Below are positions 1 to 8,152 of a stretch of 14,560 bases of DNA, in pieces; the first letter of the stretch is position 1; every line of letters begins with the position of its first letter. Under the pieces are notes generated by a model, which was not told the origin of the DNA, searched no databases, and saw nothing but the letters and a program-made list of their open reading frames with translations. The position numbers were made by a program, and so were the translations under genes. The stretch comes from an uncultured Bacilli bacterium (GTDB lineage Bacteria; Bacillota_I; Bacilli_A; RF39; UBA660). The DNA is taken from assembly GCA_934086145.1 (NCBI GenBank), contig CAKOHV010000034.1:1-14560 (forward strand), in the 5' to 3' direction.

Positions 1-506
1 GGTGTTTGAACTTCCATAAAACCTAAATCATACATTTTATTTCTTAAAAAATGTAAAACATCACTTCTTAACTTAAAGTTTTCTTTAACTTTATTATTAC
101 GTAAATCTAAATAACGATACTTTAAACGAACTTCTTCCGAAGCATCTTTACTATTCATAATTCCAAAGGGAAGCTCATGTAAAGATGGACTCAAGACTTC
201 CAACTTTTCGACAAGCATTTCTACTTCCCCAGTTTTTATACGATCATTATAAGTTTCCTCATCACGTTTTCTAATTATTCCCGTTAAACGCACTACTGAT
301 TCTTTGGCTAAGCCGACAAATAATGAATCATCGTTAGAAACTGTCTGCAAAGTTTCTGTATTATCACGTAAATCTAAAAATAAAACACCACCATGGTCAC
401 GAATATTTTCAATCCAACCGCTAACAACAACCTTTTCACCGACCATGTTTTTATCTATATCACAACAGTGATGAGTTCGATAAATATTTTCCTTCATGTA
501 CATCAT
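1..506 (-). CDS. aspS: Aspartate-tRNA ligase, N-terminal part (runs off left edge)
   Basis: Cytoplasmic class II synthetase that charges tRNA-Asp with aspartate. About 168 N-terminal codons are in the window and the catalytic motifs 2 and 3 lie beyond base 1. Visible are the family start (KENIYRTHHC), the OB-fold anticodon-binding domain (SGWIENIRDHGGVLFLDLRDN at about residues 30-50), and the linker into the catalytic core (LPFGIMNSKDASEEVR, then LKYRYLDLRN). The start is ambiguous: ATG codons lie at 506, 503 and 497. I chose 506 because the purine-rich stretch AAGAAAGAAAG lies just upstream; 497 (MKENIY) fits the usual AspRS start better. It follows asnS after a gap of about 10 nt and is the third gene of the T-box-controlled hisS-asnS-aspS operon. 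The family assignment is secure. Confidence 0.95.
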   Translation of the reverse strand, partial: MMYMKENIYRTHHCCDIDKNMVGEKVVVSGWIENIRDHGGVLFLDLRDNTETLQTVSNDDSLFVGLAKESVVRLTGIIRKRDEETYNDRIKTGEVEMLVEKLEVLSPSLHELPFGIMNSKDASEEVRLKYRYLDLRNNKVKENFKLRSDVLHFLRNKMYDLGFMEVQT

Positions 507-516
507 TCTTTCTTTC

Positions 517-1875
517 TTAAAATTCACAATTGCCTGGAGTTCTTGGATAAGGTATTACATCACGAATATTTTCAACTCCAGTTAGATATATAAGTAAACG
601 TTCGAAGCCCATTCCAAAACCTGAATGAACACAACCACCATAACGACGTAAATTTAAATACCAATCCATACTTTCTTTTTCCATACCTAACTCATCCATA
701 CGAGCTACTAATTTTTCATAATTTTCTTCTCTTTGTGAACCACCCATTAATTCACCAGCTCCAGGTACTTCCAAATCAACAGCAGCTACTGTCTTACCAT
801 CATCATTTTGTTTCATATAGAAAGCCTTAATATCCTTTGGCCAATTTTTAATAAAAACTGGACCATTAAAATATTCTGTAATATATTTTTCATGTTCTTT
901 AGCAATATCTTCCCCATATTCTGGTTCAAATTCCCATTTTACATCAGCTTCTTTTAATATTTTAATTGCTTCCTCATGATCTATTCTAATAAAGTCAGAA
1001 TTAACAAGTCTTTCTAACTTTTCTTTTAAACCTTTTTCCACAAATTGATCACAGAAATTAATTTCTAAAGCGGCATTTTCTAAAACATATGAAACAACAT
1101 TCTTTAACATATCTTCCATAATATCCATATCTTTATCTAAGTTACAGAAAGCTATTTCTGGTTCAACCATCCAAAACTCATTAGCATGGGTTTTTGTATT
1201 AGAATTTTCAGCTCTAAAAGTTGGTCCAAAAGTATAAGTTTTCTTATAAGCCATGGCAAATGTCTCTGCTTCTAACTGCCCACTTACAGTTAAATTAGCT
1301 TGTCTCCCAAAGAAATCTTTACTATAATCTGGTTTACCATTTACTTTACTTAAGTCAAGTGTTGTTACTTGGAACATCTCCCCAGCCCCTTCACAGTCAC
1401 TTGCTGTAATTAAAGGAGCATGAAAATAAACATAATTACGTTCTTGAAAATACTTATGTATTGCGTAAGCTGCCACACTTCTGATACGGAAAACGGCTTG
1501 AAATAAGTTCGTTCTTGGACGTAAATAAGCAACCTCTCTTAAAAATTCTCTTGTATGTCTTTTTGGTTGAATCGGATAATCAGCAGGGCAATCCCCCAAT
1601 AACTTAACGATTGTCGCTTTTAATTCAATATCTTGATTACCACTACTTTTAACAACTTCCCCTGTTACGCTTATCGCACAACCAACTAACATTTTTTGAA
1701 TATCTTCAAAATTATATAATGAATTATCATAAACAATTTGTAAATGTTGTTGCGTTGTTCCATCACTAAAATCGATGAAACCAAAATCCTTTTGTTTACG
1801 ATGATTTCTAATCCATCCTTCAACTGTTATTGTATTACCTAAAATATCTTTTTTAAAAACATCTTTTAAATCCAT
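517..1875 (-). CDS. asnS: Asparagine-tRNA ligase
   Basis: Charges tRNA-Asn directly with asparagine in the cytoplasm. At 452 aa it is the usual full length. An N-terminal OB-fold (VEGWIRNHRKQKDFGFIDF, about residues 18-36) is followed by a class IIb catalytic core. Motif 2 is FRAENSNTKTHANEFWMVEPE, with the EFWMVEPE signature of AsnRS rather than AspRS. Motif 3 is GFGMGFERLLIYLTG at about 419-433, and the ending YPRTPGNCEF is typical of AsnRS. The ATG is preceded by AAGGAG at about 7-nt spacing, and this ribosome binding site overlaps the hisS stop, so the two are co-transcribed and probably translationally linked. A dedicated AsnRS implies that tRNA-Asn need not be charged by the AspRS/GatCAB transamidation route. 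Its position second in the operon matters for reading the T-box specifier. Confidence 0.97.
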   Translation of the reverse strand: MDLKDVFKKDILGNTITVEGWIRNHRKQKDFGFIDFSDGTTQQHLQIVYDNSLYNFEDIQKMLVGCAISVTGEVVKSSGNQDIELKATIVKLLGDCPADYPIQPKRHTREFLREVAYLRPRTNLFQAVFRIRSVAAYAIHKYFQERNYVYFHAPLITASDCEGAGEMFQVTTLDLSKVNGKPDYSKDFFGRQANLTVSGQLEAETFAMAYKKTYTFGPTFRAENSNTKTHANEFWMVEPEIAFCNLDKDMDIMEDMLKNVVSYVLENAALEINFCDQFVEKGLKEKLERLVNSDFIRIDHEEAIKILKEADVKWEFEPEYGEDIAKEHEKYITEYFNGPVFIKNWPKDIKAFYMKQNDDGKTVAAVDLEVPGAGELMGGSQREENYEKLVARMDELGMEKESMDWYLNLRRYGGCVHSGFGMGFERLLIYLTGVENIRDVIPYPRTPGNCEF

Positions 1876-1892
1876 TTATATCTTCTCCTTCA

Positions 1893-3161
1893 TTATCTTA
1901 AATTTAAATCTAAGAAATCATCAATTTCCGCTTCTTTAACCATTGTAACTTCTTTTGTTTGATTATCTTTAACTTGAATTTCGCCACCAACTAAATCTTC
2001 ACCATTTAATATTATTAAAAATTTAGCATTATAACGATCCGCCTGTTTAAATTGTCCTTTTAAACTACGATTCATATATTCTGTATCTACTCTAAAGCCA
2101 TTTAAACGTAAATCTTGTGTTAAAGCAACAGCATATTCTTTTTCCGTTTCATTAACATATAAAATATAAGCATCTAATTCTTTTCTAATAGGTAAGTTTA
2201 TTTCTTCTTTATCTAACGCCATCATTAAACGTCCTAGGCCACAAGCAAAACCAATTCCTGGCGTTTCTGGACCATCTAAGCTAGAAACTAATGTATCATA
2301 TCTTCCGCCCCCAGCTAAAACATTATTAGCTCCAAAATCTTTAACAGTTGCTTCTATTTCAAAGACAGTATGACAATAATAATCTAACCCTCTAACAATC
2401 TTAGGATCCACAACATAATCAATATCTAAGACATCCAAATAATTTTGAACATCCATAAATCTATTCATTGACTCTTCATTAAGATAATCTAACATTGATG
2501 GTGCATTTAAAAGTAAGTCTTTATCCCCATCAACCTTACAATCTAAAATACGTAGTGGATTTTTCATTAAACGTTCTTGACAATCTTCACATAAATCTTG
2601 AATATGTGGTTTAAAATAATCAATTAAAGCTTGACGATATCTATTACGTGATTCCATATCTCCTAAACTATTTATTTTTACTCTAACACCTTTTAAACCT
2701 AATAATTTAAATATATTAACAGCAACACTTATTACTTCAGCATCAATAGCTGGATCATTACTTCCTAAAACTTCTACCCCAAATTGTGTAAGTTCACGAT
2801 CACGTCCTGATTGTGGTCTTTCATAACGATACATAGTCCCATTATAATAAAGTTTAACTGGTTGTGTAGCCTCACCATACATTTTATTTTCAATATAACT
2901 TCTTACAACCCCAGCAGTTCCTTCTGGACGTAGTGTCATATTACGCTCTCCACGATCCATAAAATCATAAGTTTCTTTTGTTACAATATCTGTTGTATCC
3001 CCAACTCCACGATGAAACAAAGAAGTGCTTTCAAATAATGGTGTTCTAATGAAATTATAATTATAACGATCCATAACTTCATCAACGACACGATTAACAT
3101 ATTGCCATTTCTTAGCTGTTTCTCCATATAAATCAATAGTTCCTTTTGGTTTTATTATCAT
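1893..3161 (-). CDS. hisS: Histidine-tRNA ligase
   Basis: Cytoplasmic class II synthetase that charges tRNA-His; 422 aa, full length for the bacterial family. Visible elements in order: the family start KPKGTIDLYG (residues 4-13), LRPEGTAGVVRSY (77-89), motif 2 around YRYERPQSGRDRELTQFGVE (111-130), the histidine-specific RGLDYYCHTVFEI (about 259-271), GGGRYD, and motif 3 GIGFACGLGRLMMAL. The C-terminal anticodon-binding domain spans about 330-422 (AYILYVNETE, NRSLKGQFKQADRYNAKF). The ATG has a strong AGGAGG 8 nt upstream. It is the first gene after the T-box leader and is followed after 17 nt by asnS. Confidence 0.97.
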   Translation of the reverse strand: MIIKPKGTIDLYGETAKKWQYVNRVVDEVMDRYNYNFIRTPLFESTSLFHRGVGDTTDIVTKETYDFMDRGERNMTLRPEGTAGVVRSYIENKMYGEATQPVKLYYNGTMYRYERPQSGRDRELTQFGVEVLGSNDPAIDAEVISVAVNIFKLLGLKGVRVKINSLGDMESRNRYRQALIDYFKPHIQDLCEDCQERLMKNPLRILDCKVDGDKDLLLNAPSMLDYLNEESMNRFMDVQNYLDVLDIDYVVDPKIVRGLDYYCHTVFEIEATVKDFGANNVLAGGGRYDTLVSSLDGPETPGIGFACGLGRLMMALDKEEINLPIRKELDAYILYVNETEKEYAVALTQDLRLNGFRVDTEYMNRSLKGQFKQADRYNAKFLIILNGEDLVGGEIQVKDNQTKEVTMVKEAEIDDFLDLNLR

Positions 3162-3181
3162 TTTATTTCCTCCTCATAAAC

Positions 3182-3251
3182 AAAAAGAGTACCAATCTGT
3201 AAGGACGAAACTAATTTCCGCGGTGCCACCTTACTTCACATAGGTACTCTC
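3182..3251 (-). terminator. Conditional terminator of the T-box leader
   Basis: On the minus-strand transcript AGAGUACC (3250-3243) is complementary to GGUACUCU (3193-3186), followed by a run of U (3186-3182). The hisS ribosome binding site lies just downstream. Unusually, the two arms flank the T-box antiterminator (3234-3199) rather than sharing its 3' arm, so the loop is about 49 nt. I infer that this is the termination conformation; no other stem next to the U run is as good. Confidence 0.65.
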
Positions 3252-3388
3252 AATTTAAATTTATCGCATTTATTACGTTCCTACCTCACAGAAGGTGTTT
3301 TTCATATACTATCCAATGAAGCATTTCCAGCAACTAGCTTCTCTCTGTAAATTCAAAATATACTACTCTTCTTCCATAGGAAAAATCT
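3182..3388 (-). promoter_or_regulatory. T-box riboswitch leader of hisS-asnS-aspS
   Basis: Read on the minus strand. The lower stem I pairs AGAAG (3372-3368) with CUUCU (3294-3290). Immediately 5' of the latter is the specifier region AACAC (3299-3295), which can be read as AAC (Asn, 3299-3297) or CAC (His, 3297-3295). An ACAGAGAG element follows on the 5' side of stem I. The conserved T-box sequence AGGUGGCACCGCGG lies at 3231-3218, with the acceptor-binding bulge UGGC at 3228-3225. Antiterminator arms are GUAAGG (3234-3229) and CCUUAC (3204-3199). Known mechanism: uncharged cognate tRNA pairs with the specifier and the UGGN bulge and prevents termination. The codon after AAC starts with A (a purine is usual there), and UGGC pairs with a G discriminator base. 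Both favour tRNA-Asn over tRNA-His, whose discriminator is C. Confidence 0.93.
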
Positions 3389-3394
3389 AAAAAT

Positions 3395-3423
3395 ATTTTA
3401 CTATCATTCTTTATTCAAGTCAA
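3395..3423 (-). promoter_or_regulatory. Sigma-A type promoter of the hisS operon
   Basis: On the minus strand, TTGACT (3423-3418) and TAAAAT (3400-3395) are separated by exactly 17 nt. Each hexamer matches the vegetative consensus at five of six positions. Transcription would begin near 3388, at the 5' edge of the T-box leader. The promoter lies just past the stop codon of the gene ending at 3429, so the synthetase operon is separately transcribed. No terminator is visible between the two transcription units, so read-through from rel-dtd is possible. Confidence 0.75.
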
Positions 3424-3428
3424 GTAAC

Positions 3429-4730
3429 TTAGTTCCATATTTTGGTACTAAATGAGTATTCAACGGCATCATACTTAAGTTCTCGTCCCTTATAAACTTT
3501 CAAAAGCATATAACCATAATCACTTATTTTAAAGGAAAATGCCGGATTAGTTGTCTTATCATGCGTTAATTCAAAGAAGTAAATTGGAATTGGCTCTCTT
3601 TTAGCTTCGCCCGTATAATCGATAAAATGAATAGCTTTATCAGTATAGTCAACATATAAAATAAAGGTACTCGTTTCATAAACATTAACAATTTCTTCTT
3701 TATTTAATAATGGCTTACCATCTATATTAAAGATTTTATAATTCATTCTTGTTTCATTACCAACAGTTCTTTTAGCACCAGTTTTAATATAATACGTTAA
3801 ATTAGCATTTTTCCAAACATCATATATAACATCAGTATAATCTTGGGAAATTTTTTTCTTATTTTTCAAATCATAAACAGACCAAGTTCCTTTAGAACAT
3901 AAAATTAAATAACCGGTATCAATATCATAAGTTATTGAATCATATTCATAAGGTAATACTTCGGTTATCTTACCTTCTTTACTTATATTAACAATTCCCC
4001 ATTTACGGCTTTTAGCATCTTTAACGATAGCATTACCATCTTGAGAAATTTCTGCTTTATCACGTGAATTATAATCCCAGAATTTAACATCTTCAAAACT
4101 TGCTAATAATTTATTTTCTTTGACATCTAAAAGATAAACAGTTCTTAAATATTGTAAACTACCATATTCTTCTTTTTGACTTGTCGAATCATCAACAAAA
4201 GCATATCTGCCATCATATAAATCAATAATTGGTTGTTCTTCTAAAGCCGTTAAAGGTTCCGTATTTTGAATATTATATGTATCATATCCACTGAAAGCTT
4301 TAACACAATCACGTTCCGTATTAATACACTTATATGTTCCTACTAATTCATAACGTTCATTATAAAAATATAATAAACTCTTATATTTATCTGCATGCGA
4401 TGGATTTCTTGGTACATCATAATCTTTATAAGTTTCTGGTAAAGCATCAGTACTTTTTGGATGTTTACGTAAAACCCAAAAAGGTACAAATTCCTCTAAC
4501 TTTATTGAATTACGATCATATTTACGATAAACATAACCTAAGCCAATATATTCTGTTACTGTTCCATCATCATATTTAATTGGTTTGGGTTTCAACGCAA
4601 ATATCAATGGTTCGCTTTTCGTATACCTATAATAATCAATTGCAAAAGCTAAAACCCAAAAAATAAGTAATAGAGCAATTATTAATTCAATCTTTTTCTT
4701 TTTATCCATTTTCTTCGGCGCATCATACAC
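3429..4730 (-). CDS. Membrane-anchored protein with WG-like beta repeats, function unknown
   Basis: No family recognised with certainty. A positively charged start (KKMDKKKK) precedes one hydrophobic helix (about residues 15-33). The remaining roughly 400 residues are probably outside the cell. The middle resembles WG repeats: KWGIVNISKEGKITEVLPYEYDSI is close to the usual W-G-hydrophobic plus proline-x-x-Y-D pattern, and a weaker copy follows (GTWSVYDLKNKKKI). Such repeats usually form beta structures of unknown role. The frame is open from a TTG at 4739. I prefer GTG at 4730 because GAAGG lies 9 nt before it; ATG at 4709 is a further option. It lies 23 nt after the preceding orphan membrane protein and is last in the comN-rel-dtd cluster. 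In Bacillus subtilis, as I recall it, a cell-wall amidase gene occupies this slot between dtd and hisS. Confidence 0.75.
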   Translation of the reverse strand: MYDAPKKMDKKKKIELIIALLLIFWVLAFAIDYYRYTKSEPLIFALKPKPIKYDDGTVTEYIGLGYVYRKYDRNSIKLEEFVPFWVLRKHPKSTDALPETYKDYDVPRNPSHADKYKSLLYFYNERYELVGTYKCINTERDCVKAFSGYDTYNIQNTEPLTALEEQPIIDLYDGRYAFVDDSTSQKEEYGSLQYLRTVYLLDVKENKLLASFEDVKFWDYNSRDKAEISQDGNAIVKDAKSRKWGIVNISKEGKITEVLPYEYDSITYDIDTGYLILCSKGTWSVYDLKNKKKISQDYTDVIYDVWKNANLTYYIKTGAKRTVGNETRMNYKIFNIDGKPLLNKEEIVNVYETSTFILYVDYTDKAIHFIDYTGEAKREPIPIYFFELTHDKTTNPAFSFKISDYGYMLLKVYKGRELKYDAVEYSFSTKIWN

Positions 4731-4753
4731 AATTATCAACCTTCATTTCCACA

Positions 4754-5521
4754 CTATTTTACAACTATTTCACTATTTATTAAAGAATATAAATTAAATT
4801 CATTTTTCTTAAAGGTATGCTTATAATATACCCCATCTTTTTGAACAATATCAGAAGCAATATCTGGAGTACTTTCTGTTAAGTAATTATCACAATATGT
4901 TTTATTATAATATTTATTACAATCAGTGCTATCAGCTAAATTTATTTTTAAATAGTATTCATATAAATATATTTCATCATTTTTAATATAGGCTTTATCT
5001 ACAAGTGAATAAGTTTTATATGTATCAAGATAGTCACTAACTAAGCAATAATATTTTTGCCCATCATTTTTACAATTTAGGCCATGATAATTTATTTCTT
5101 CATATTTAACTTCACGATCAATTCCAAAGATTTTCTTTTCATACTCTTTTATTTTATCATTACTAATAATTTCAACCTTACATACTCCATCAGATATAAA
5201 GAAAATATCACTTGTTACATTACACATAATCTTCTCAGGAATAACCGTTTTTACTTTATATTCATTATCTTCTAAATTACTTAAGATATATTCTAAAATT
5301 TCCTTATCCGTAATTGTTTCATTACTTAAGTAAGCTTTTCTTAAATCATCACCATTTAAAAGAATATCTTGCAAAGCTAAAACAGTTTCACTATTAACAT
5401 CAAGTTTTTCTTTATTAGTTATTTTGATTCCACTAAATCCATTAGTAAATGAGATAAAAGACAACCAAACAACTACTAAACATGTTGCCACAATTCCCAA
5501 GGTTACATAACCTTTTTTCAC
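4754..5521 (-). CDS. Single-pass membrane-anchored extracellular protein with six cysteines, function unknown
   Basis: Not recognised. The 255-residue product begins MKKGYVTLGIVATCLVVVWL, one membrane helix (about 6-26) with a positive start and no clear signal-peptidase site. An outside C-terminal domain follows. That domain has six cysteines (residues 100, 114, 150, 159, 201, 210) spaced as three close pairs, suggesting disulfide-stabilised loops; this is inference. The region is rich in Tyr, Asn and Asp. The start is GTG at 5521 with a weak GAGTGG sequence upstream. The gene starts 17 nt after dtd and sits before the WG-like membrane protein. The two share a one-helix-plus-outside-domain layout and may work together, but no direct evidence shows it. 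Confidence 0.72.
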   Translation of the reverse strand: MKKGYVTLGIVATCLVVVWLSFISFTNGFSGIKITNKEKLDVNSETVLALQDILLNGDDLRKAYLSNETITDKEILEYILSNLEDNEYKVKTVIPEKIMCNVTSDIFFISDGVCKVEIISNDKIKEYEKKIFGIDREVKYEEINYHGLNCKNDGQKYYCLVSDYLDTYKTYSLVDKAYIKNDEIYLYEYYLKINLADSTDCNKYYNKTYCDNYLTESTPDIASDIVQKDGVYYKHTFKKNEFNLYSLINSEIVVK

Positions 5522-5538
5522 TCTGAACCACTCGCATT

Positions 5539-5976
5539 CTATTTTGAATCTATTAAAATTGTTGTTGGTCCATCATTATGAATAATAACTTTCATTTGTG
5601 CACCAAAAACTCCCGTTTTGACATTAACATATTGGCTTAACATTTCGTTAAATTTTTCATATAAAGGTAAAGTTTGTTCGCCATTTAAGGCGGCAACATA
5701 CGAAGGACGATTACCTTTTTTTACTGAGCCATACAAAGTAAATTGGCTAATGGAAAGAATTTCTCCCCCAACCTCCAAAATACTTTCATTCATAACTCCT
5801 TCTTCGTCATCAAAGATCCGTAAATTAACAATCTTCCGTACACAATACTCAAGATCTTTAATAGTATCGTCTTGCGTAAAACCAACTAAAATATTTAAAC
5901 CATTATTAATTTCACCCACTATTTTTCCATCAACACTGACACTACTATAAAGACACTTTTGAACAACAACTCGCAT
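5539..5976 (-). CDS. dtd: D-aminoacyl-tRNA deacylase
   Basis: Removes D-amino acids (and misattached glycine) from tRNAs in the cytoplasm, a quality-control step for translation. At 145 aa it has the standard family length. Family motifs are clear: the start MRVVVQKC, SQFTLYG at residues 77-83 (the catalytic SQxTLY region), KKGNRPS at 86-92, and NDGPTTILID near the C terminus (the Gly-Pro motif that excludes L-amino acids; the usual GPVT is GPTT here). Its ATG overlaps the rel stop by one base (TAATG), which suggests translational coupling. The rel-dtd pair next to hisS is a conserved Bacillota arrangement. Confidence 0.96.
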   Translation of the reverse strand: MRVVVQKCLYSSVSVDGKIVGEINNGLNILVGFTQDDTIKDLEYCVRKIVNLRIFDDEEGVMNESILEVGGEILSISQFTLYGSVKKGNRPSYVAALNGEQTLPLYEKFNEMLSQYVNVKTGVFGAQMKVIIHNDGPTTILIDSK

Positions 5977-8144
5977 TAATTTATTTTCCTTACTACTTCT
6001 CTAACAAAACTCAAAGTTTCAAGTTCATTTATAAAAGCATTAAGTTGGTCAACATTTTCAGTCTTGATAGTAACAGCATACTTAGTAAAATCTGGTTCTT
6101 CTATGGTATTAATTGATTCAATATAAACGTCTTTTTGCGAAGCTTTCGTAATAATATCCAATAAATTATTTTTTCCTTTTAAGACCTTAATTTGTAAATC
6201 TGTTAAGTAACTAGCTTGATTGTTCATATTCCATTCAACATCAATTAAACGATTTGTTTCCTTAATATTATGACAGGAAGCTTTATGAACTTGCACACCA
6301 TTTCCTTTCGTTACATAACCAACAATTGGATCTCCCTTAACAGGTTTACAACATTTCGCAATTGTTACTAAAATATCATCCATGCCAGCAACGATAATAT
6401 CACCCTTTATAGCTTTATCTTTAGCGGGAACATTGCCACTATTAACTCTGCCTAGATAAATATCCATAACATCTTTTTTATCACTATAAATCAAATTAAT
6501 AATATAACCAGCTGTATATCTTAAAGACCCAATTGAAAGATAGATATCTTCTAAATCAAGTAAATGAGCATCAGCACATACCTTTTTAACATTTTCATCT
6601 GTTAAAACATCATTAAAAGATAATTTTCTTCTTCTAATTTCTTTTTCTAACATTTCTTTTCCTAAATTAATATAATTTAAGCGATCTTGTTTACTAAAGA
6701 AAGACTTAATTTTACTCTTAGCCTGACTTGTTTTAACAAATTTCAACCAATCTTTATTTGGATTAGCTTCCTTAGCCGTATTAATCTTAACAATGTCACC
6801 ATCCATCAATTCATGATCTAATGGAACAATTTGATCATTAACAATAGCCCCGATTGTTCTATCTCCTACTCCACTATGAATACGATAAGCAAAATCGATT
6901 GGCGTAGAACCTTTTGGTAACTCTAAAACATCACCTTTCGGAGTAAAGCAATAAATCATTTCATTTAACATTTCGTTATTTAAATTAACGGCAAACTCAG
7001 TATCAGTTGAATCATTATTATTTGTTTCAATAATATTTCTAAACATTTCAAGCTTCTGTTCCATCATACTTTGAATCTTAACCGAACCTTTTTCTTTATA
7101 AGACCAATGGGAAGCAATACCTTTTTCGGCTATTTCATCCATTTCATAAGTTCTTACTTGAACTTCAAATAAATGACCATCTATTCCAAAGATTGTGGTA
7201 TGTAAACTTTGATACATATTTTCTTTTGGCATAGCAATATAATCTTTAAAACGTTTAGGCATTGGACGATACTTAGAATGAATAAGACCAATTGTCAAAT
7301 AACAATCTTGAACCGTATCAACAAAAACACGTAAAGCCAAGATATCATAAATATCACTAAAACGTTTGCCGTTATCCATCTTATTATACAAACTATGAAC
7401 TGATTTAACACGTCCCTTTATTTTAAAGTTAATACCATTCTCCGTTAAGATATCTGAAATACTTTGCTTCATCTCAGTTAATAATTCATTTAACTCTTCA
7501 CGCGAAGCATCCAACTTTTCTACAATATCATTATAGACATCCGGTTTCGTATATTTTAAACATAAATCTTCTAGTTCACTCTTAACACTATTAATTCCTA
7601 AACGATGGGCTATGGGAATTAAAACTGTAATCGTTTCATTCGCCTTTTGTTTTTGGACTTCTGGTGGTAAAGCATAAATTGTACGCATATTATGTAAACG
7701 ATCAGCTAACTTTATAAATAAAACACGAACGTCTTCTGATAAACCAACTAAGACTTTTCTTAAATATTGGGCTGAAGAGTCCTTATCATCAGCTAATTCC
7801 AATTTATTAATCTTACTAATGCTAGCAATAATCTTTGCTATTTCTTCCCCAAATTCCTCTTTTATTTCTTCTAAAGTCGTATTGCTATGATTAACTGTCT
7901 CATGTAATAAAGCACAAGCTATTGTAATATAATCGCAATTTAAATCAGTAACAATATTAGCAACCTCTAGTGGATGTGATATATAAAGATCACCATTTAA
8001 ACGTTTTCTATCGCCATGCTTAGCAAGAGCAAACGCATAAGCATGATTAATAACATCTAATTCTTTTTCATTTTTAATAACTTTAACCAATTTAGCATAC
8101 AATTCATCATAAGTAATAGGTTTTTCATATCCCGTTTTTTCCAT
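5976..8144 (-). CDS. rel: Rel-family (p)ppGpp synthetase with a degenerate hydrolase motif
   Basis: Stringent-response enzyme that makes (p)ppGpp from ATP and GDP/GTP on starved ribosomes. Numbering is from the ATG at 8144 (722 aa, normal length). Domains in order: N-terminal HD hydrolase domain (about 20-170); synthetase (about 240-350) with GRVKSVHSLYNKM, RFKDYIAMPK (RFKD at 298-301), MYQSLHTT and EVQVRT; TGS (about 397-457, YCFTPKGDVLELPKGSTPIDFAYRIH split by no gap); zinc-finger region with AKCCKP; and ACT (last about 75 residues). RFKD is the bifunctional Rel type, not the EXDD of RelA. In the hydrolase domain, metal-binding H57 and D148, plus N152, are kept. However, the HDxxED motif is HETVNH (81-86): D to E, E to N, D to H. 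Synthesis should be intact and hydrolysis weak or absent. The start choice is explained under the ribosome binding site entry. Confidence 0.95.
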   Translation of the reverse strand: MEKTGYEKPITYDELYAKLVKVIKNEKELDVINHAYAFALAKHGDRKRLNGDLYISHPLEVANIVTDLNCDYITIACALLHETVNHSNTTLEEIKEEFGEEIAKIIASISKINKLELADDKDSSAQYLRKVLVGLSEDVRVLFIKLADRLHNMRTIYALPPEVQKQKANETITVLIPIAHRLGINSVKSELEDLCLKYTKPDVYNDIVEKLDASREELNELLTEMKQSISDILTENGINFKIKGRVKSVHSLYNKMDNGKRFSDIYDILALRVFVDTVQDCYLTIGLIHSKYRPMPKRFKDYIAMPKENMYQSLHTTIFGIDGHLFEVQVRTYEMDEIAEKGIASHWSYKEKGSVKIQSMMEQKLEMFRNIIETNNNDSTDTEFAVNLNNEMLNEMIYCFTPKGDVLELPKGSTPIDFAYRIHSGVGDRTIGAIVNDQIVPLDHELMDGDIVKINTAKEANPNKDWLKFVKTSQAKSKIKSFFSKQDRLNYINLGKEMLEKEIRRRKLSFNDVLTDENVKKVCADAHLLDLEDIYLSIGSLRYTAGYIINLIYSDKKDVMDIYLGRVNSGNVPAKDKAIKGDIIVAGMDDILVTIAKCCKPVKGDPIVGYVTKGNGVQVHKASCHNIKETNRLIDVEWNMNNQASYLTDLQIKVLKGKNNLLDIITKASQKDVYIESINTIEEPDFTKYAVTIKTENVDQLNAFINELETLSFVREVVRKIN

Positions 8145-8152
8145 TTTGTTCA

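Noticed and set aside
393..593. Small plus-strand frames opposite aspS, asnS, the WG-like gene, the 255-aa gene, dtd and both surface-protein genes.
   Set aside because: They lie antisense or out of frame inside well-supported genes, lack ribosome binding sites and have low-complexity products, so they are shadows.
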